This document shows positions 42,265 to 51,648 of a stretch of 64,000 nt of DNA, piece by piece. Origin of the DNA: Natranaerovirga pectinivora (lineage in GTDB: Bacteria > Bacillota > Clostridia > Lachnospirales > DSM-24629). The notes beneath the pieces were generated by a model, which had not been told where the DNA came from, ran no database searches, and saw only the letters and a program-made list of their open reading frames with translations. The stretch is taken from the NCBI RefSeq assembly GCF_004342165.1, contig NZ_SMAL01000005.1, positions 62,001 through 126,000 of the forward strand. The letters run 5' to 3'. Made by a program: the position numbers and the translations under genes. Position 1 is the stretch's first letter; each line of letters starts with the position of its first letter.

Positions 42265-42298
42265 ACAAAAAGCAACCCAATATTAGGTTGCTTTTTGT
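42265..42298. terminator. Bidirectional terminator
   Basis: Perfect 13-bp stem (ACAAAAAGCAACC with its complement) with an 8-base loop between convergent genes; the A and T runs in the arms serve both directions. Confidence 0.88.
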
Positions 42299-42301
42299 AA
42301 A

Positions 42302-43336
42302 TTAATCTATTTTAATCTCTAACCATTTTTGATTGTATACTTCTCTTGTTTCTCCTACATCTGTAAATACTTCACATCTATCTAAAAGATCATCTGATGG
42401 ATAGGCTGCTGGGTCATTTCTTAACCCTTCATCTAATAATGATTTTGCTTCTATATGTGGTGTTGAATATCCAATATATTCTGTGTTCATTAAAGCAATA
42501 TCTGTACGACATAAGAAATTAATAAACTTTTCTGCATTGTCTTTATTCTTAGATGTCTTAGGAATAACCACTAAGTCAATCCACATGTTACTACCTTCCT
42601 TTGGAACCACATATGCAAGATCTTCATTTTCTTCCATAGTATAGATAGCTTCTCCATTCCAAGTAACGGCTAATGCTGCTTCATTATTAATCATTTTATC
42701 TCTCATTTGATCTATAAAATACCCTTGAACCAAAGGTTTTTGCTCTATAAGTAATTGCTTTGCTTCTTCAAGTTCATTTTCATTAGTGGTATTAATAGAA
42801 TACCCTAACATTTTTAAAGGTACCGCAAAAGCATCACGAATACTATTGGTCATTAGAATATTATTGGTATACTTATCGTTCCATAAAATATCCCAACTGT
42901 CTACCACATCATCTACCATTGTTGTATTGTATAAAATACCAAGGGTTCCCCACATATAAGGCACAGAATAGGTATTATTAGGATCAAAATCAAAGTTTTT
43001 AAATCTATTATTAATTAAATCAAAATTAGGTATGTTATCAAAATTCAAAGGATAAAGTAAATCTTCCTTAATCATTTGCTCAACCATATACTCAGATGGA
43101 AAAACAACATCATAAGGTACAATAGCATTTTTCACTTTCGGATACATAGACTCGTTGTCCTCGTATTCTTCATATATAATTTTAATACCTGTTTCTTCTT
43201 CAAAAATACTAATAACTTCTGGGTCTATATATTCTCCCCAATTAAAAACATACAACCTGTCTTCATCACTTTTACAACCTGTAAATATAAGAATAGATGT
43301 TAAAACTAAAATGACAACTAAAACTAACTTCTTCAA
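42302..43336 (-). CDS. potD: Spermidine/putrescine-binding lipoprotein PotD
   Basis: A 344-residue lipoprotein: signal peptide with lipobox (FTGC), then the PotD pattern LYVFNWGEYIDPEVISIFEEETGIK (quoted in part), VPYDVVFPSEYMVEQMI, VPYMWGTLGILYN, and WNGEA. It captures polyamines for the PotABC importer encoded upstream in the same direction. TTG start behind GGGAGG. Last gene of the operon. Confidence 0.95.
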   Translation of the reverse strand: MKKLVLVVILVLTSILIFTGCKSDEDRLYVFNWGEYIDPEVISIFEEETGIKIIYEEYEDNESMYPKVKNAIVPYDVVFPSEYMVEQMIKEDLLYPLNFDNIPNFDLINNRFKNFDFDPNNTYSVPYMWGTLGILYNTTMVDDVVDSWDILWNDKYTNNILMTNSIRDAFAVPLKMLGYSINTTNENELEEAKQLLIEQKPLVQGYFIDQMRDKMINNEAALAVTWNGEAIYTMEENEDLAYVVPKEGSNMWIDLVVIPKTSKNKDNAEKFINFLCRTDIALMNTEYIGYSTPHIEAKSLLDEGLRNDPAAYPSDDLLDRCEVFTDVGETREVYNQKWLEIKID

Positions 43337-43366
43337 TTTGAATACCTCCCATTTTTTAAATACTAT

Positions 43367-44170
43367 TTATTGATATTTTGCTTGTTTTACTTTAGTACGT
43401 TTGTTCACAATAAGTAACAATAATAATACAGAAACCATCATAAGGGATGAAAGGGCATATATTTCTGGCTTAATGCCCAATCGAACTTGAGCGTAAATTT
43501 TAACAGCTAGCGTATCTACACCAGCACCCTTAACAAAATATGTAATAACAAAGTCATCTAATGATAGTGTGAAAGCAAGTAAAAATCCCGTTATAATCCC
43601 TGGAAGAATTTCTGGTACAATCACTTTAAAAAAAGCATGAATCGGCTTTGCACCTAAGTCTAATGCTGCTTCAAATGTGTGTTTGTTTAATTGTTTTAAC
43701 TTAGGCAACACACTTAAAATAACATAAGGAATGCAAAATGTTATATGAGCAAGCAAAATGGTTAAAAAACCAAAATGCATTCCAATTAACAGGAAAAATA
43801 ACATTAATGCAATACCTGTAACAATATCAGGGTTTAAGACAGGTATATAAGTAATATTCATCATTAGACTCTTAAAAGATTTCTTAGAATGATGAATGCC
43901 AAATGCAGCAAGGGTTCCAATGACAGTGGAAATAATTGCTGCCAAAGTTGCAATAATTAATGTGGTATACAAAGCACTCATTAAACTAGGGTCATTAAAC
44001 AATGACTTATACCACTTTAGAGTAAAACCGCCCCATATTGCCCTTGATTTTGTATCATTAAATGAAAGAACAATTAGCGTCACAATAGGTGCATACAGAA
44101 AAATAAATATAATACCCATATAGAACTTTTCTATAAAAGAAAAACATTTTGACTTTAAGTTTTTTACCAT
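43367..44170 (-). CDS. potC: Polyamine ABC permease PotC
   Basis: A 267-residue permease with six membrane helices and the EAA loop LEAALDLGAKPIHAFFKVIVPEILPG (in part EAALDLGAKP, KVIVPEILPG). The FSLNDTK-type motif (LSFNDTKS) after the first helix is PotC-like. ATG overlaps the potB stop. It forms the membrane channel with PotB. Confidence 0.94.
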   Translation of the reverse strand: MVKNLKSKCFSFIEKFYMGIIFIFLYAPIVTLIVLSFNDTKSRAIWGGFTLKWYKSLFNDPSLMSALYTTLIIATLAAIISTVIGTLAAFGIHHSKKSFKSLMMNITYIPVLNPDIVTGIALMLFFLLIGMHFGFLTILLAHITFCIPYVILSVLPKLKQLNKHTFEAALDLGAKPIHAFFKVIVPEILPGIITGFLLAFTLSLDDFVITYFVKGAGVDTLAVKIYAQVRLGIKPEIYALSSLMMVSVLLLLLIVNKRTKVKQAKYQ

Positions 44171-44988
44171 AATCCTGCCCCCTCTGTATTCTTATCATAT
44201 CGAGTAATTACAGCCATACTGATAAAAATAAAAATCATAAGAACCAAGGATAGACCTGATCCAACATGCCAATTGTTTGTATACTTAAATTGATTTTCAA
44301 TAACATTACCGATTAATAGCACTTTTCCTCCACCTAATAAATTGGAAATAACAAATGTCGTTACAGAAGGCACAAAAACCATAGTAATACCACTAATCAC
44401 ACCTGGTAAGCTTAAAGGAAATATTACTTTAAAAAATGTCTGAAATTTGTTAGCACCAAGATCTTCTGCCGCTTCTATTAGAGAAGAATCAATTTTAACA
44501 AGGACATTATAAATAGGAAGAATCATAAAAGGCAGAAAATTGTATACCATACCTAATACAACGGCATTTTGAGTGTTAATAATATGTATCGTAGGAAGAT
44601 GTAATGCTCTAAGGATAGAGTTAATGACCCCATTATTCTCAAGTAAGGTTAACCAAGCATATGTTCTTAATAAAAAATTCATCCACATAGGCAGAACAAA
44701 AATAAATAAAATAAAACTATTTCTTCCTACTTTATTTTTAGCTAAAATCAATGCCAACGGATAAGCAAGGAGTAAGCATAAGACCGTACTTAAAAAAGCA
44801 AGCCAACTTGCTAGTCTTAATGACTTCCAATTTACCTGTTCTGTAATTTTGAATATATTTTCAAAAGTAAAACTTAATCCTTCTGGCGTGTTTACTGTTA
44901 AACCATAGTAAAATATAGCACCAATAGGAACAATGGTAAAAACAATAATCCATAAAATATATGGAAAACTTAAAAGGCGTTTATTCAC
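44164..44988 (-). CDS. potB: Polyamine ABC permease PotB
   Basis: A 274-residue permease with six membrane helices. PotB features: [27 protein letters not shown] (in part [11 protein letters not shown]), the EAA loop [23 protein letters not shown] 44988 overlaps the potA stop, with GGCGGTG upstream, so it is translationally coupled to potA. Confidence 0.94.
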   Translation of the reverse strand: MNKRLLSFPYILWIIVFTIVPIGAIFYYGLTVNTPEGLSFTFENIFKITEQVNWKSLRLASWLAFLSTVLCLLLAYPLALILAKNKVGRNSFILFIFVLPMWMNFLLRTYAWLTLLENNGVINSILRALHLPTIHIINTQNAVVLGMVYNFLPFMILPIYNVLVKIDSSLIEAAEDLGANKFQTFFKVIFPLSLPGVISGITMVFVPSVTTFVISNLLGGGKVLLIGNVIENQFKYTNNWHVGSGLSLVLMIFIFISMAVITRYDKNTEGAGLW

Positions 44989-46033
44989 TTATTACACCGC
45001 CTTTTTTCATAATATGTATGTTAAAAGGTTTCACTTGAATACTCACTTCTGTATCCACAGCAAATAATTTTGTACTCTGTACAAGCCACTCAAAATCTAT
45101 TGTTTGAACTGTCATTTCATAATGAACACCTTTAAATATTGTAGAAGTTACCCTTCCTTTTATTGGGCTCTCGTCCTTGTGTACTAACTTAACATCCTCT
45201 GGTCTTATAACCACATCCACTATTTCATTTGGCCCAAACCCTTTATCTACACAAGGAAGGTTAACATCAAATAACTCTACCAATTCATCTTTAATCATTT
45301 TACCTTCTAATATATTGCTTTCACCAATAAAGTCCGCTACAAAAGCATTCTTTGGCTCATTATAAATATCTTCTGGCGTGCCTATTTGTTGTATAACCCC
45401 TCCATTCATAACCACAATGGTATCTGACATCGTAAGGGCTTCTTCTTGGTCATGGGTCACATAAATAAATGTAATGCCTAACTCTCTTTGAAGCTTTTTA
45501 AGTTCTAATTGCATATCTTGCCTTAATTTTAAGTCTAGGGCCCCTAGTGGTTCATCTAATAGCAATACCTCTGGTTCATTTACAATGGCTCTGGCTATAG
45601 CAATTCTTTGTTGTTGACCACCACTTAATGAATTAATAGAACGTTTTTCAAATCCTTTTAGATTAACTAGATTAAGTACATATTCTACTTTTTCTTTTAT
45701 CTCTTTTTGCCCCATCTTTTTTAACTTTAATCCAAATGCAATATTCTCTTCTATATTTAAATGTGGAAACAATGCATACTTTTGAAATACCGTATTCACT
45801 TTTCTCTCATAAGGAGGGGCTTTTGTTATATCTTTATTCTCAAAGATAACTTGACCACTATCAGGGCTTTCAAACCCACCTATAATGCGTAAAGTAGTGG
45901 TTTTACCACAGCCACTTGGTCCAAGTAATGTTAAAAATTCATTTCTTCTTATATAAAGGTTAAGATTCTCTAATACCTTCGTTCCGTCAAATGATTTAGC
46001 TATATTGACTAAATCTATAATTTTATCATTCAA
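44981..46033 (-). CDS. potA: Polyamine ABC ATPase PotA
   Basis: A 350-residue ATPase: Walker [10 protein letters not shown], signature [16 protein letters not shown], Walker [12 protein letters not shown], switch His in VTHDQEEA. The C-terminal TOBE domain starts near residue 275 ([11 protein letters not shown]). TTG start behind a GGGGG site. It follows the regulator gene by 29 bases. Confidence 0.95.
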   Translation of the reverse strand: MNDKIIDLVNIAKSFDGTKVLENLNLYIRRNEFLTLLGPSGCGKTTTLRIIGGFESPDSGQVIFENKDITKAPPYERKVNTVFQKYALFPHLNIEENIAFGLKLKKMGQKEIKEKVEYVLNLVNLKGFEKRSINSLSGGQQQRIAIARAIVNEPEVLLLDEPLGALDLKLRQDMQLELKKLQRELGITFIYVTHDQEEALTMSDTIVVMNGGVIQQIGTPEDIYNEPKNAFVADFIGESNILEGKMIKDELVELFDVNLPCVDKGFGPNEIVDVVIRPEDVKLVHKDESPIKGRVTSTIFKGVHYEMTVQTIDFEWLVQSTKLFAVDTEVSIQVKPFNIHIMKKGGVISE

Positions 46034-46062
46034 AATAAATCCCCCTCTATTTTAAAAAATTT

Positions 46063-46602
46063 CTAGAAACTTGGTGGAGAACTTACCCAAATCAAACTTG
46101 CCACAATCTTACCTGTATTTTCTACAAAGTGGGTTTTATCAGGCACAAAATAAAAAGATTCCCCTTTTTTTGCTTTATATATCTCACTACCTATGTGTAT
46201 GGCGATACTTCCATTTAATACATAACCAAACTCTTCTCCTTCATGTGGATAATCTGGTAATGTTGATCCCCCTGGCTCAAGATTCAAAAGGATTGGTTCC
46301 ATACTGTTTTTTTGAGCATTTGGAATAATCCATTGTATTTCATTTTTTAGTTCAACATCATTTTTTATAAAGTAATCCGATTTTTTAAAAACTACCTGTT
46401 CGTCTTTTATATCATTAAAGAAATCTTTTAGATTAGAGCCAAGACATTGTAAAATATCAATAAGACTCGCAATAGAAGGAGATGTCAAATCCCTTTCTAA
46501 TTGGGAAATAAAGCCTTTTGACAATTCCGAACGATCTGCAAGCTCTTCTTGGGTTAATCCTTTTTGCATTCTTAAACGTTTTATTTTTTGTCCTATCTTC
46601 AT
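46063..46602 (-). CDS. XRE-cupin regulator of the pot operon
   Basis: A 179-residue regulator: N-terminal Cro/CI HTH (IKRLRMQKGLTQEELADRSELSKGFISQLE, in part) and a C-terminal cupin (PHEGEEFGYVLNGSIAIHIG, SFYFVPDKTHFVEN). The PuuR-like class senses small ligands, often polyamines. It is the first gene of the potABCD operon and is preceded by a consensus promoter with overlapping dyads, so it likely controls its own operon in response to polyamines. Confidence 0.92.
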   Translation of the reverse strand: MKIGQKIKRLRMQKGLTQEELADRSELSKGFISQLERDLTSPSIASLIDILQCLGSNLKDFFNDIKDEQVVFKKSDYFIKNDVELKNEIQWIIPNAQKNSMEPILLNLEPGGSTLPDYPHEGEEFGYVLNGSIAIHIGSEIYKAKKGESFYFVPDKTHFVENTGKIVASLIWVSSPPSF

Positions 46603-46667
46603 ATTACACCTTTTTTCCTCATTTTCTCTATTAAAAACATTTCTAATTTACATTTAAAATACTACCA

Positions 46668-46726
46668 CTAAACTTATAGTTTAGTTAAACTAAACTTTAT
46701 TATACACCTTTTCAATTAGGTGTCAA
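46668..46726 (-). promoter_or_regulatory. Promoter and operator of the pot operon
   Basis: TTGACA (46721-46726), 16-base spacer, TATAAT (46699-46704). Just downstream lie three alternating half sites: CTAAACT (46668-46674), AGTTTAG (46678-46684), CTAAACT (46690-46696), which form overlapping dyads with 3- and 5-base centres. This is a likely autoregulatory operator. Confidence 0.85.
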
Positions 46727-46732
46727 TATAAT

Positions 46733-46832
46733 TTGATAAAAAATATAAGTTTTTTTCTATACAATTCTGTTAGCACTCTAATGAAATGAGTGCTAATTTT
46801 CTCTTGACACAGTAATTTAGTAATATTATTAT
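46733..46832 (+). promoter_or_regulatory. Two candidate htpG promoters
   Basis: P1: TTGATA (46733-46738), 19-base spacer, TATACA (46758-46763), placing the start point at the CIRCE element. P2: TTGACA (46804-46809), 17-base spacer, TATTAT (46827-46832), downstream of CIRCE. P2 is the better match to consensus. Confidence 0.7.
46770..46796 (+). promoter_or_regulatory. Perfect CIRCE element (HrcA operator)
   Basis: TTAGCACTC, nine bases, GAGTGCTAA: an exact match to the CIRCE consensus. It lies 75 bases upstream of htpG and between two candidate promoters. Confidence 0.95.
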
Positions 46833-46871
46833 ATTAATGGAAGAAATTTTATTATATTAGGAGGGAACTTA

Positions 46872-48752
46872 ATGATTAATGAAAATGGAAGTTTATCAAT
46901 TCATAGCGAAAATATTTTTCCAATTATAAAGAAATGGTTGTACTCTGATCATGATATTTTTGTTAGAGAGCTTATTTCAAATGCTTGTGACGCAATTACA
47001 AAATTAAAAAAACTAGATATAATGGGTGAATACACAATACCTGATAACACCCACTTTAAAGTTGAAGTAAAGCTTAACGAAAATAACAAAACCATACAAA
47101 TCATTGATAATGGTCTTGGTATGACTGCTGATGAAATCAAACAATATATCAATCAAATTGCTTTTTCAGGAGCAGAAGATTTCTTAAATAAATACAAAGA
47201 CAAAGCAAATCAAGAACAAATCATTGGACATTTTGGATTAGGTTTTTATTCAGCATTTATGGTTGCTGACACTGTTACAATTGACACTCTATCATATGTA
47301 GATGGTGCAACACCTGTTAAATGGGAATGTGATGGGGGTACAGAATTCACTTTAAGTGAAGGCACACGTACTGAAAGAGGTACAACAATTACCTTACATA
47401 TAGGTGATGAAGGAAAAGAATTCCTTAGAGAGTACCCACTAAAATCAACCATAGAAAAATACTGTTCTTTTATGCCTTATGATATTTTCTTTATTAATGA
47501 AAATGAAGAGGAAACTAAAAAAGAAACAGATACTAAAGAAGAAACAGAAGAACCACAACCTTTAAATGATACAAACCCATTATGGTTAAAGCATCCAAAT
47601 GATTGTACTGAAGAAGAATACAAAGCATTTTACAGAAAAGTATTTATGGACTTTAAAGAGCCTTTATTCTGGATTCACCTTAATATGGATTATCCATTTA
47701 ACCTTAAAGGTATTCTATTCTTCCCAAAAATCAATAATGAATATGAGAATATGGAAGGAAGAATCAAACTCTTTAACAACCAAGTTTTCGTAGCAGATAA
47801 TATTAAAGAAGTCATTCCTGAGTTTTTACTTCTATTAAAAGGAGTAATTGATTGTCCTGACTTACCACTTAATGTATCAAGAAGCTTTTTACAAAATGAT
47901 GGTTTTGTAAGAAAAATATCTGATTACATTACTAAAAAAGTAGCAGACAAATTAACTGGATTGTATAAAACTGAGAATGAAAGCTTTATAAAATACTGGG
48001 ATGATATTCACCCATTTGTAAAGTTCGGTTCATTAAAAGACGATAAATTCTACTCTAAAGTAAAAGATATTCTAATTTACAAAAGTATTTATGGTGAATA
48101 TATCTCTATTAAAGACTATATTGAGAAAAACAAAGAAAAGAATAAAGACAAAGTATTCTATGTAACAGACGAACAACAACAATCTCAATATATAGAATTG
48201 TTTAAGCAAAATGAAATGGATGCTATAATTCTTAGCCATTCCATTGACCAACCATTTATCAGTCATATAGAGTCACAAGAAAAAGATGTGAAATTTGCAC
48301 GTATTGACTCTGATTTATCCGATTCCTTAAAAGAAGACTCTAATGAAGAAGAATTAAAACCTGCAACAGAAACATTGGAGAATTTATTTAGAAAAGCATT
48401 GGCAAATGAAAATCTGAAAGTTAAAGTAGAATCCTTGAAAAACATAGACCTTTCTTCAATGATCATCTTATCTGAAGAATCAAGACGTATGCAAGAAATG
48501 AGTAAGATGTATGGCTTTGCTGGTTTGGGTGGCAATATGCCAAGTGATGAAACATTGGTTTTAAATAAAAAGAATTCACTAGTACAATATTTACTAGATA
48601 ACAACACTAACGAAACAAAGCTAGAAGATATTACTATGATTTGTGAGCAATTATACGATCTAGCACTTCTTAGCCATAAGCCTTTACAACCAGAAGCGAT
48701 GACTAAGTTTATAAAAAGAAGCAATGCGTTATTGTCTAGATTAGCATTATAA
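46872..48752 (+). CDS. htpG: Chaperone HtpG (Hsp90)
   Basis: A 626-residue bacterial Hsp90. The N-terminal GHKL ATPase has RELISNACDAI, DNGLGMT and GHFGLGFYSAFMV; the middle domain has FWIHLNMDYPFNLKGILFFP (in part) and the catalytic-loop Arg in NVSRSFLQND; the C-terminal dimerisation domain ends ALLSRLAL. An acidic Glu/Lys/Thr linker lies near residues 215-235. ATG follows GGAGGGA. Control by HrcA through the CIRCE element is predicted. Confidence 0.96.
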   Translation: MINENGSLSIHSENIFPIIKKWLYSDHDIFVRELISNACDAITKLKKLDIMGEYTIPDNTHFKVEVKLNENNKTIQIIDNGLGMTADEIKQYINQIAFSGAEDFLNKYKDKANQEQIIGHFGLGFYSAFMVADTVTIDTLSYVDGATPVKWECDGGTEFTLSEGTRTERGTTITLHIGDEGKEFLREYPLKSTIEKYCSFMPYDIFFINENEEETKKETDTKEETEEPQPLNDTNPLWLKHPNDCTEEEYKAFYRKVFMDFKEPLFWIHLNMDYPFNLKGILFFPKINNEYENMEGRIKLFNNQVFVADNIKEVIPEFLLLLKGVIDCPDLPLNVSRSFLQNDGFVRKISDYITKKVADKLTGLYKTENESFIKYWDDIHPFVKFGSLKDDKFYSKVKDILIYKSIYGEYISIKDYIEKNKEKNKDKVFYVTDEQQQSQYIELFKQNEMDAIILSHSIDQPFISHIESQEKDVKFARIDSDLSDSLKEDSNEEELKPATETLENLFRKALANENLKVKVESLKNIDLSSMIILSEESRRMQEMSKMYGFAGLGGNMPSDETLVLNKKNSLVQYLLDNNTNETKLEDITMICEQLYDLALLSHKPLQPEAMTKFIKRSNALLSRLAL

Positions 48753-48758
48753 TTAAGT

Positions 48759-48784
48759 GAGGGCCCTTTATTATAAGGGCCCTT
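48759..48784. terminator. Bidirectional terminator
   Basis: GGGCCCTT and AAGGGCCC pair around 6 bases, flanked by T-rich DNA on the plus side, between convergent htpG and the SdpI-like gene. Confidence 0.8.
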
Positions 48785-48798
48785 CTTTGTACTTATTC

Positions 48799-49452
48799 TT
48801 ATAATGTTTTCTTGTAAGCGATATAACTAAAAACAACTGTAATAATGGTTGCTAATATTAAACAACCAAGAGAAAAGATGACACTTCCAAAACCACTAAA
48901 GAAAAATACATTTCCTATTATAATAATGATTCCAAATAAGAATAGCACAATTCCTCCAAATCGCTGACTTAGAAACCAGGCTTTTTCATTGGCCATACTC
49001 CATTTTGTTCTTATACCAATTAATGTGTTTAATTTTCCTTTTGGCATAATATTACCAATAACAATTAATGCTACCCCAAAGAAAATAAACATTAATCTCT
49101 GAATGTCCATATCAGGTAGATTCTCATTGGCATAATTAAATGCTCTATATAAAAAAGATATGATCATCCCATTAAACCAAATCATTATACCAATGCCAGT
49201 AATAATAGATACTTTCTCATTAGAGAACTCTTCCTTCTTAGCTGCATTTTTCCCTGTAAATTTTAGAAAAACACCCATTGCCATTGTTATTCCAACCAAT
49301 ATAAATGATTCATACTTACTACCTATCCGAGTTATTTCACCTGATAAATTAAAATGCATCGGCACTTGATCTGGTAAAAAAGGTATCGCAACAAGGATTA
49401 GGATTAAAGGTAAAAAAACTAAAAAATCCAATATTCTATATTTCTTTTTCAA
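48799..49452 (-). CDS. SdpI-family membrane protein (copy 1)
   Basis: A 217-residue DUF1648/SdpI protein with about six membrane helices; PDQVPMHFNLSGEITRIGSK is the DUF1648 signature and IGIRTKWSMANEKAWFLSQRFGG (in part) the SdpI signature. In B. subtilis SdpI confers immunity to the SdpC toxin and sequesters SdpR at the membrane. No toxin gene is nearby. It follows its SdpR-like gene by 5 bases. Confidence 0.9.
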   Translation of the reverse strand: MKKKYRILDFLVFLPLILILVAIPFLPDQVPMHFNLSGEITRIGSKYESFILVGITMAMGVFLKFTGKNAAKKEEFSNEKVSIITGIGIMIWFNGMIISFLYRAFNYANENLPDMDIQRLMFIFFGVALIVIGNIMPKGKLNTLIGIRTKWSMANEKAWFLSQRFGGIVLFLFGIIIIIGNVFFFSGFGSVIFSLGCLILATIITVVFSYIAYKKTL

Positions 49453-49457
49453 TATAA

Positions 49458-49718
49458 CTACCCCCTAAATTGTTCAAACCAAAGTAACATCTCTTCAAAT
49501 ACAGATGTATTCAGTTCATAATAAATATAATTCTTATACTTTGTTTCATAAACCAAATCTGCTTTCTTTAATTGATTCATATGGTAAGATATGGCTGCCC
49601 CTGTCACTTCAAAATGCTGTCCTATTTCACCTGCAGATAACTTCCCTTTTCTTAGCAAAAGTAAAATCTCTCTTCTAATGGGATCTGATAACGCTTTAAA
49701 TGTTTCTGGAAATCCCAA
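49458..49718 (-). CDS. ArsR-family SdpR-like repressor (copy 1)
   Basis: An 86-residue ArsR winged helix: FPETFKALSDPIRREILLLL, SAGEIGQHFEVTGAAISYHMNQL (in part), then the wing YKNYIYYELNTSVFEE. TTG 49718 is chosen for GGAGGTG spacing; ATG 49736 overlaps that site. No metal-binding Cys pair is present, as expected for the SdpR subgroup. It likely represses its own operon. Confidence 0.9.
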   Translation of the reverse strand: MGFPETFKALSDPIRREILLLLRKGKLSAGEIGQHFEVTGAAISYHMNQLKKADLVYETKYKNYIYYELNTSVFEEMLLWFEQFRG

Positions 49719-49783
49719 TATCACACCTCCGCTCATATCTATTTAAATATTTCTTTAAATATATTATATCAAAATAATTACAA

Positions 49784-49827
49784 AAAGATACACCTATTTA
49801 AAAATTATTTTAAATAGGTGTATCTTT
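49784..49827 (-). terminator. Perfect 20-bp hairpin, terminator
   Basis: Arms 49784-49803 and 49808-49827 are exact complements around 4 bases, with five T on the minus side. It ends the gene at 49851-50252. Confidence 0.85.
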
Positions 49828-49850
49828 AGCTATCAATCTTCTTTAAATTT

Positions 49851-50252
49851 TTAACGACTCTTACTAACTGACTTATACGAAATTGATAGCAGTAACAAAG
49901 CCCCTGTTATCATTATAATTGCCGATTCATCTATTTCTATTATCGCTACTGCTATAGCACCTATTAATAAAGCAACACTTGAAATTATCGCAAGTATGTC
50001 TATAATGTTATTCTCACCTTTTAATTTTAATATAATTGTACAAATTTGGAGTAGTATAGAAGCAGTTAATGCAAGTACCAATAACTCGTCACTAATTTTC
50101 ACATCTATCACACTCAATAAAATACCTAACAATGCTGTATATATTCCAATACAATAATATGCAATGTTCAACTTTTTAAGCTCAATCGAATACCACTTCA
50201 TTTTAGGCAATATCGCAATCCATATTCCTGAAAAAACCAACATTATATTCAT
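49851..50252 (-). CDS. Small four-helix membrane protein, unknown
   Basis: A 133-residue protein from ATG 50252 with about four hydrophobic segments and little soluble sequence. The frame continues to 50396, but that extension is Cys/Arg-rich and lacks a ribosome site. First of three consecutive unknown membrane genes. Not recognised. Confidence 0.6.
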   Translation of the reverse strand: MNIMLVFSGIWIAILPKMKWYSIELKKLNIAYYCIGIYTALLGILLSVIDVKISDELLVLALTASILLQICTIILKLKGENNIIDILAIISSVALLIGAIAVAIIEIDESAIIMITGALLLLSISYKSVSKSR

Positions 50253-50447
50253 ATTTAACCCACTTTCATATTTATTAATATTTTCAAACAACTTGCTGCT
50301 AAATATCCTACCCATCCGGCAGCAAAAATAGATGTTAAATTTTGTCATTAAGTTTCTTTTTTCGCATCTATATAAAGGAACCCTTTGCAAAATCAAGACT
50401 AGGGATATTAAGTAATGACATCATTTCTCTCTGCAAATGAGAATGAC

Positions 50448-50915
50448 CTATGACACTTTATCAACCAAATTCTTATACGAATTCTCAAAAATAAAAACTC
50501 TTTCTTTTCTACCATTATTTTTTAGTTTTATCTTTATATTATATTTATCTAAAAATAAATTTTTCCTGCATTTTATAATTTCAATTTCTTTAACACTTAC
50601 AATCACACCATATAGGAGAACCTTATCTTCTTCAATAGAAAAAACAGATGCTACAAGGCTATCATAAATACTGCTCATAAAAATACCAGCTACAAATCCA
50701 AATACCCATCCACCGTATTCTCCATAATAAAAATAAATCCCTTGTACAATAAAAAAAATAAAAGCAACTACAATTGAAACTGATACTAACTGCTTTTCAA
50801 CTTTCGTTAATTCTACCAGACTACCTGTGCTTTTTATATACTTTTTAAAGTGTAATAATAAAACAAAATAAAAGATACCCATAATAAATAAAATAATACC
50901 TACCCAAAATTGCAT
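50448..50915 (-). CDS. Membrane protein with PH-like tail, unknown
   Basis: A 155-residue protein: three to four membrane helices in the first 90 residues, then a beta-rich soluble part (EEDKVLLYGVIVSVKEIEII, FIFENSYKNLVDKV) that resembles the bacterial PH-like domains of small membrane proteins. No family could be named with confidence. Confidence 0.6.
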   Translation of the reverse strand: MQFWVGIILFIMGIFYFVLLLHFKKYIKSTGSLVELTKVEKQLVSVSIVVAFIFFIVQGIYFYYGEYGGWVFGFVAGIFMSSIYDSLVASVFSIEEDKVLLYGVIVSVKEIEIIKCRKNLFLDKYNIKIKLKNNGRKERVFIFENSYKNLVDKVS

Positions 50916-50962
50916 ATAATTTCAACATCCTTTCATTTTTTAAAGTTACAACAATAACTTGT

Positions 50963-51364
50963 TTACTCCTTTAGAAGTTTATTAAGTACTTGCTTAGTGC
51001 CCACAACTTCTACTTCTTCATCTCCTATATATACTCTGATGCTCCCTGTAAAAAATCTATAGGTTAAATTCCCTTGATATGATATAACATTATTTTCATC
51101 TTTTACTATTCTGAAACTACTTGATTCTAATTTTTCAGAAAAGTTCTCCAAATCAAAATACTCTTTCGTAATAGAATATGATTTTATCCGAAATATAATA
51201 GTAAATGTTAGTGCTAGCAATACAGCTATTATAATTGTTGTTAGTATTTGTATTTGTGATAATTCAAATGATTTGTTATTAATAAAGTCAAATACTAAAC
51301 AAGGTATTAATGATACTAATAAAAACTTTAAGAATATATATACATTGTTTGTTTTTATATTCAT
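50963..51364 (-). CDS. Two-helix membrane protein, unknown
   Basis: A 133-residue protein from ATG 51364 (AAAGGTG upstream) with two membrane helices in the first 65 residues and a cytoplasmic domain of about 70 residues (NLTYRFFTGSIRVYIGDEEVEVVGTKQVLNKLL) that is beta-rich. Same direction as the two preceding membrane genes; gaps are about 50-200 bases. The 285 bases up to 51649 are AT-rich and show no gene. Confidence 0.6.
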   Translation of the reverse strand: MNIKTNNVYIFLKFLLVSLIPCLVFDFINNKSFELSQIQILTTIIIAVLLALTFTIIFRIKSYSITKEYFDLENFSEKLESSSFRIVKDENNVISYQGNLTYRFFTGSIRVYIGDEEVEVVGTKQVLNKLLKE

Positions 51365-51648
51365 AAACATCACCTTTCTTTAACCTTATATGCTTATTAG
51401 TGCTATAAATGATCCGGTAATTACACTTTTACAATCAGTATCCTTGTTGTTATATTAGACTACAACACATAAAAGTATTTAATTATTTATAATATTATAT
51501 CTTGTTCTTCATTTTATAACAATATTAATTTGAATTTACTTTAATATTTGACTTAATTGTTTTTTCATATTGACTTTTATTTCATAATTTGTTAAACTCA
51601 TACTCGTTGTTTCTAAATTAGAATTATCAAATTATTAGGAGGGGTTAT

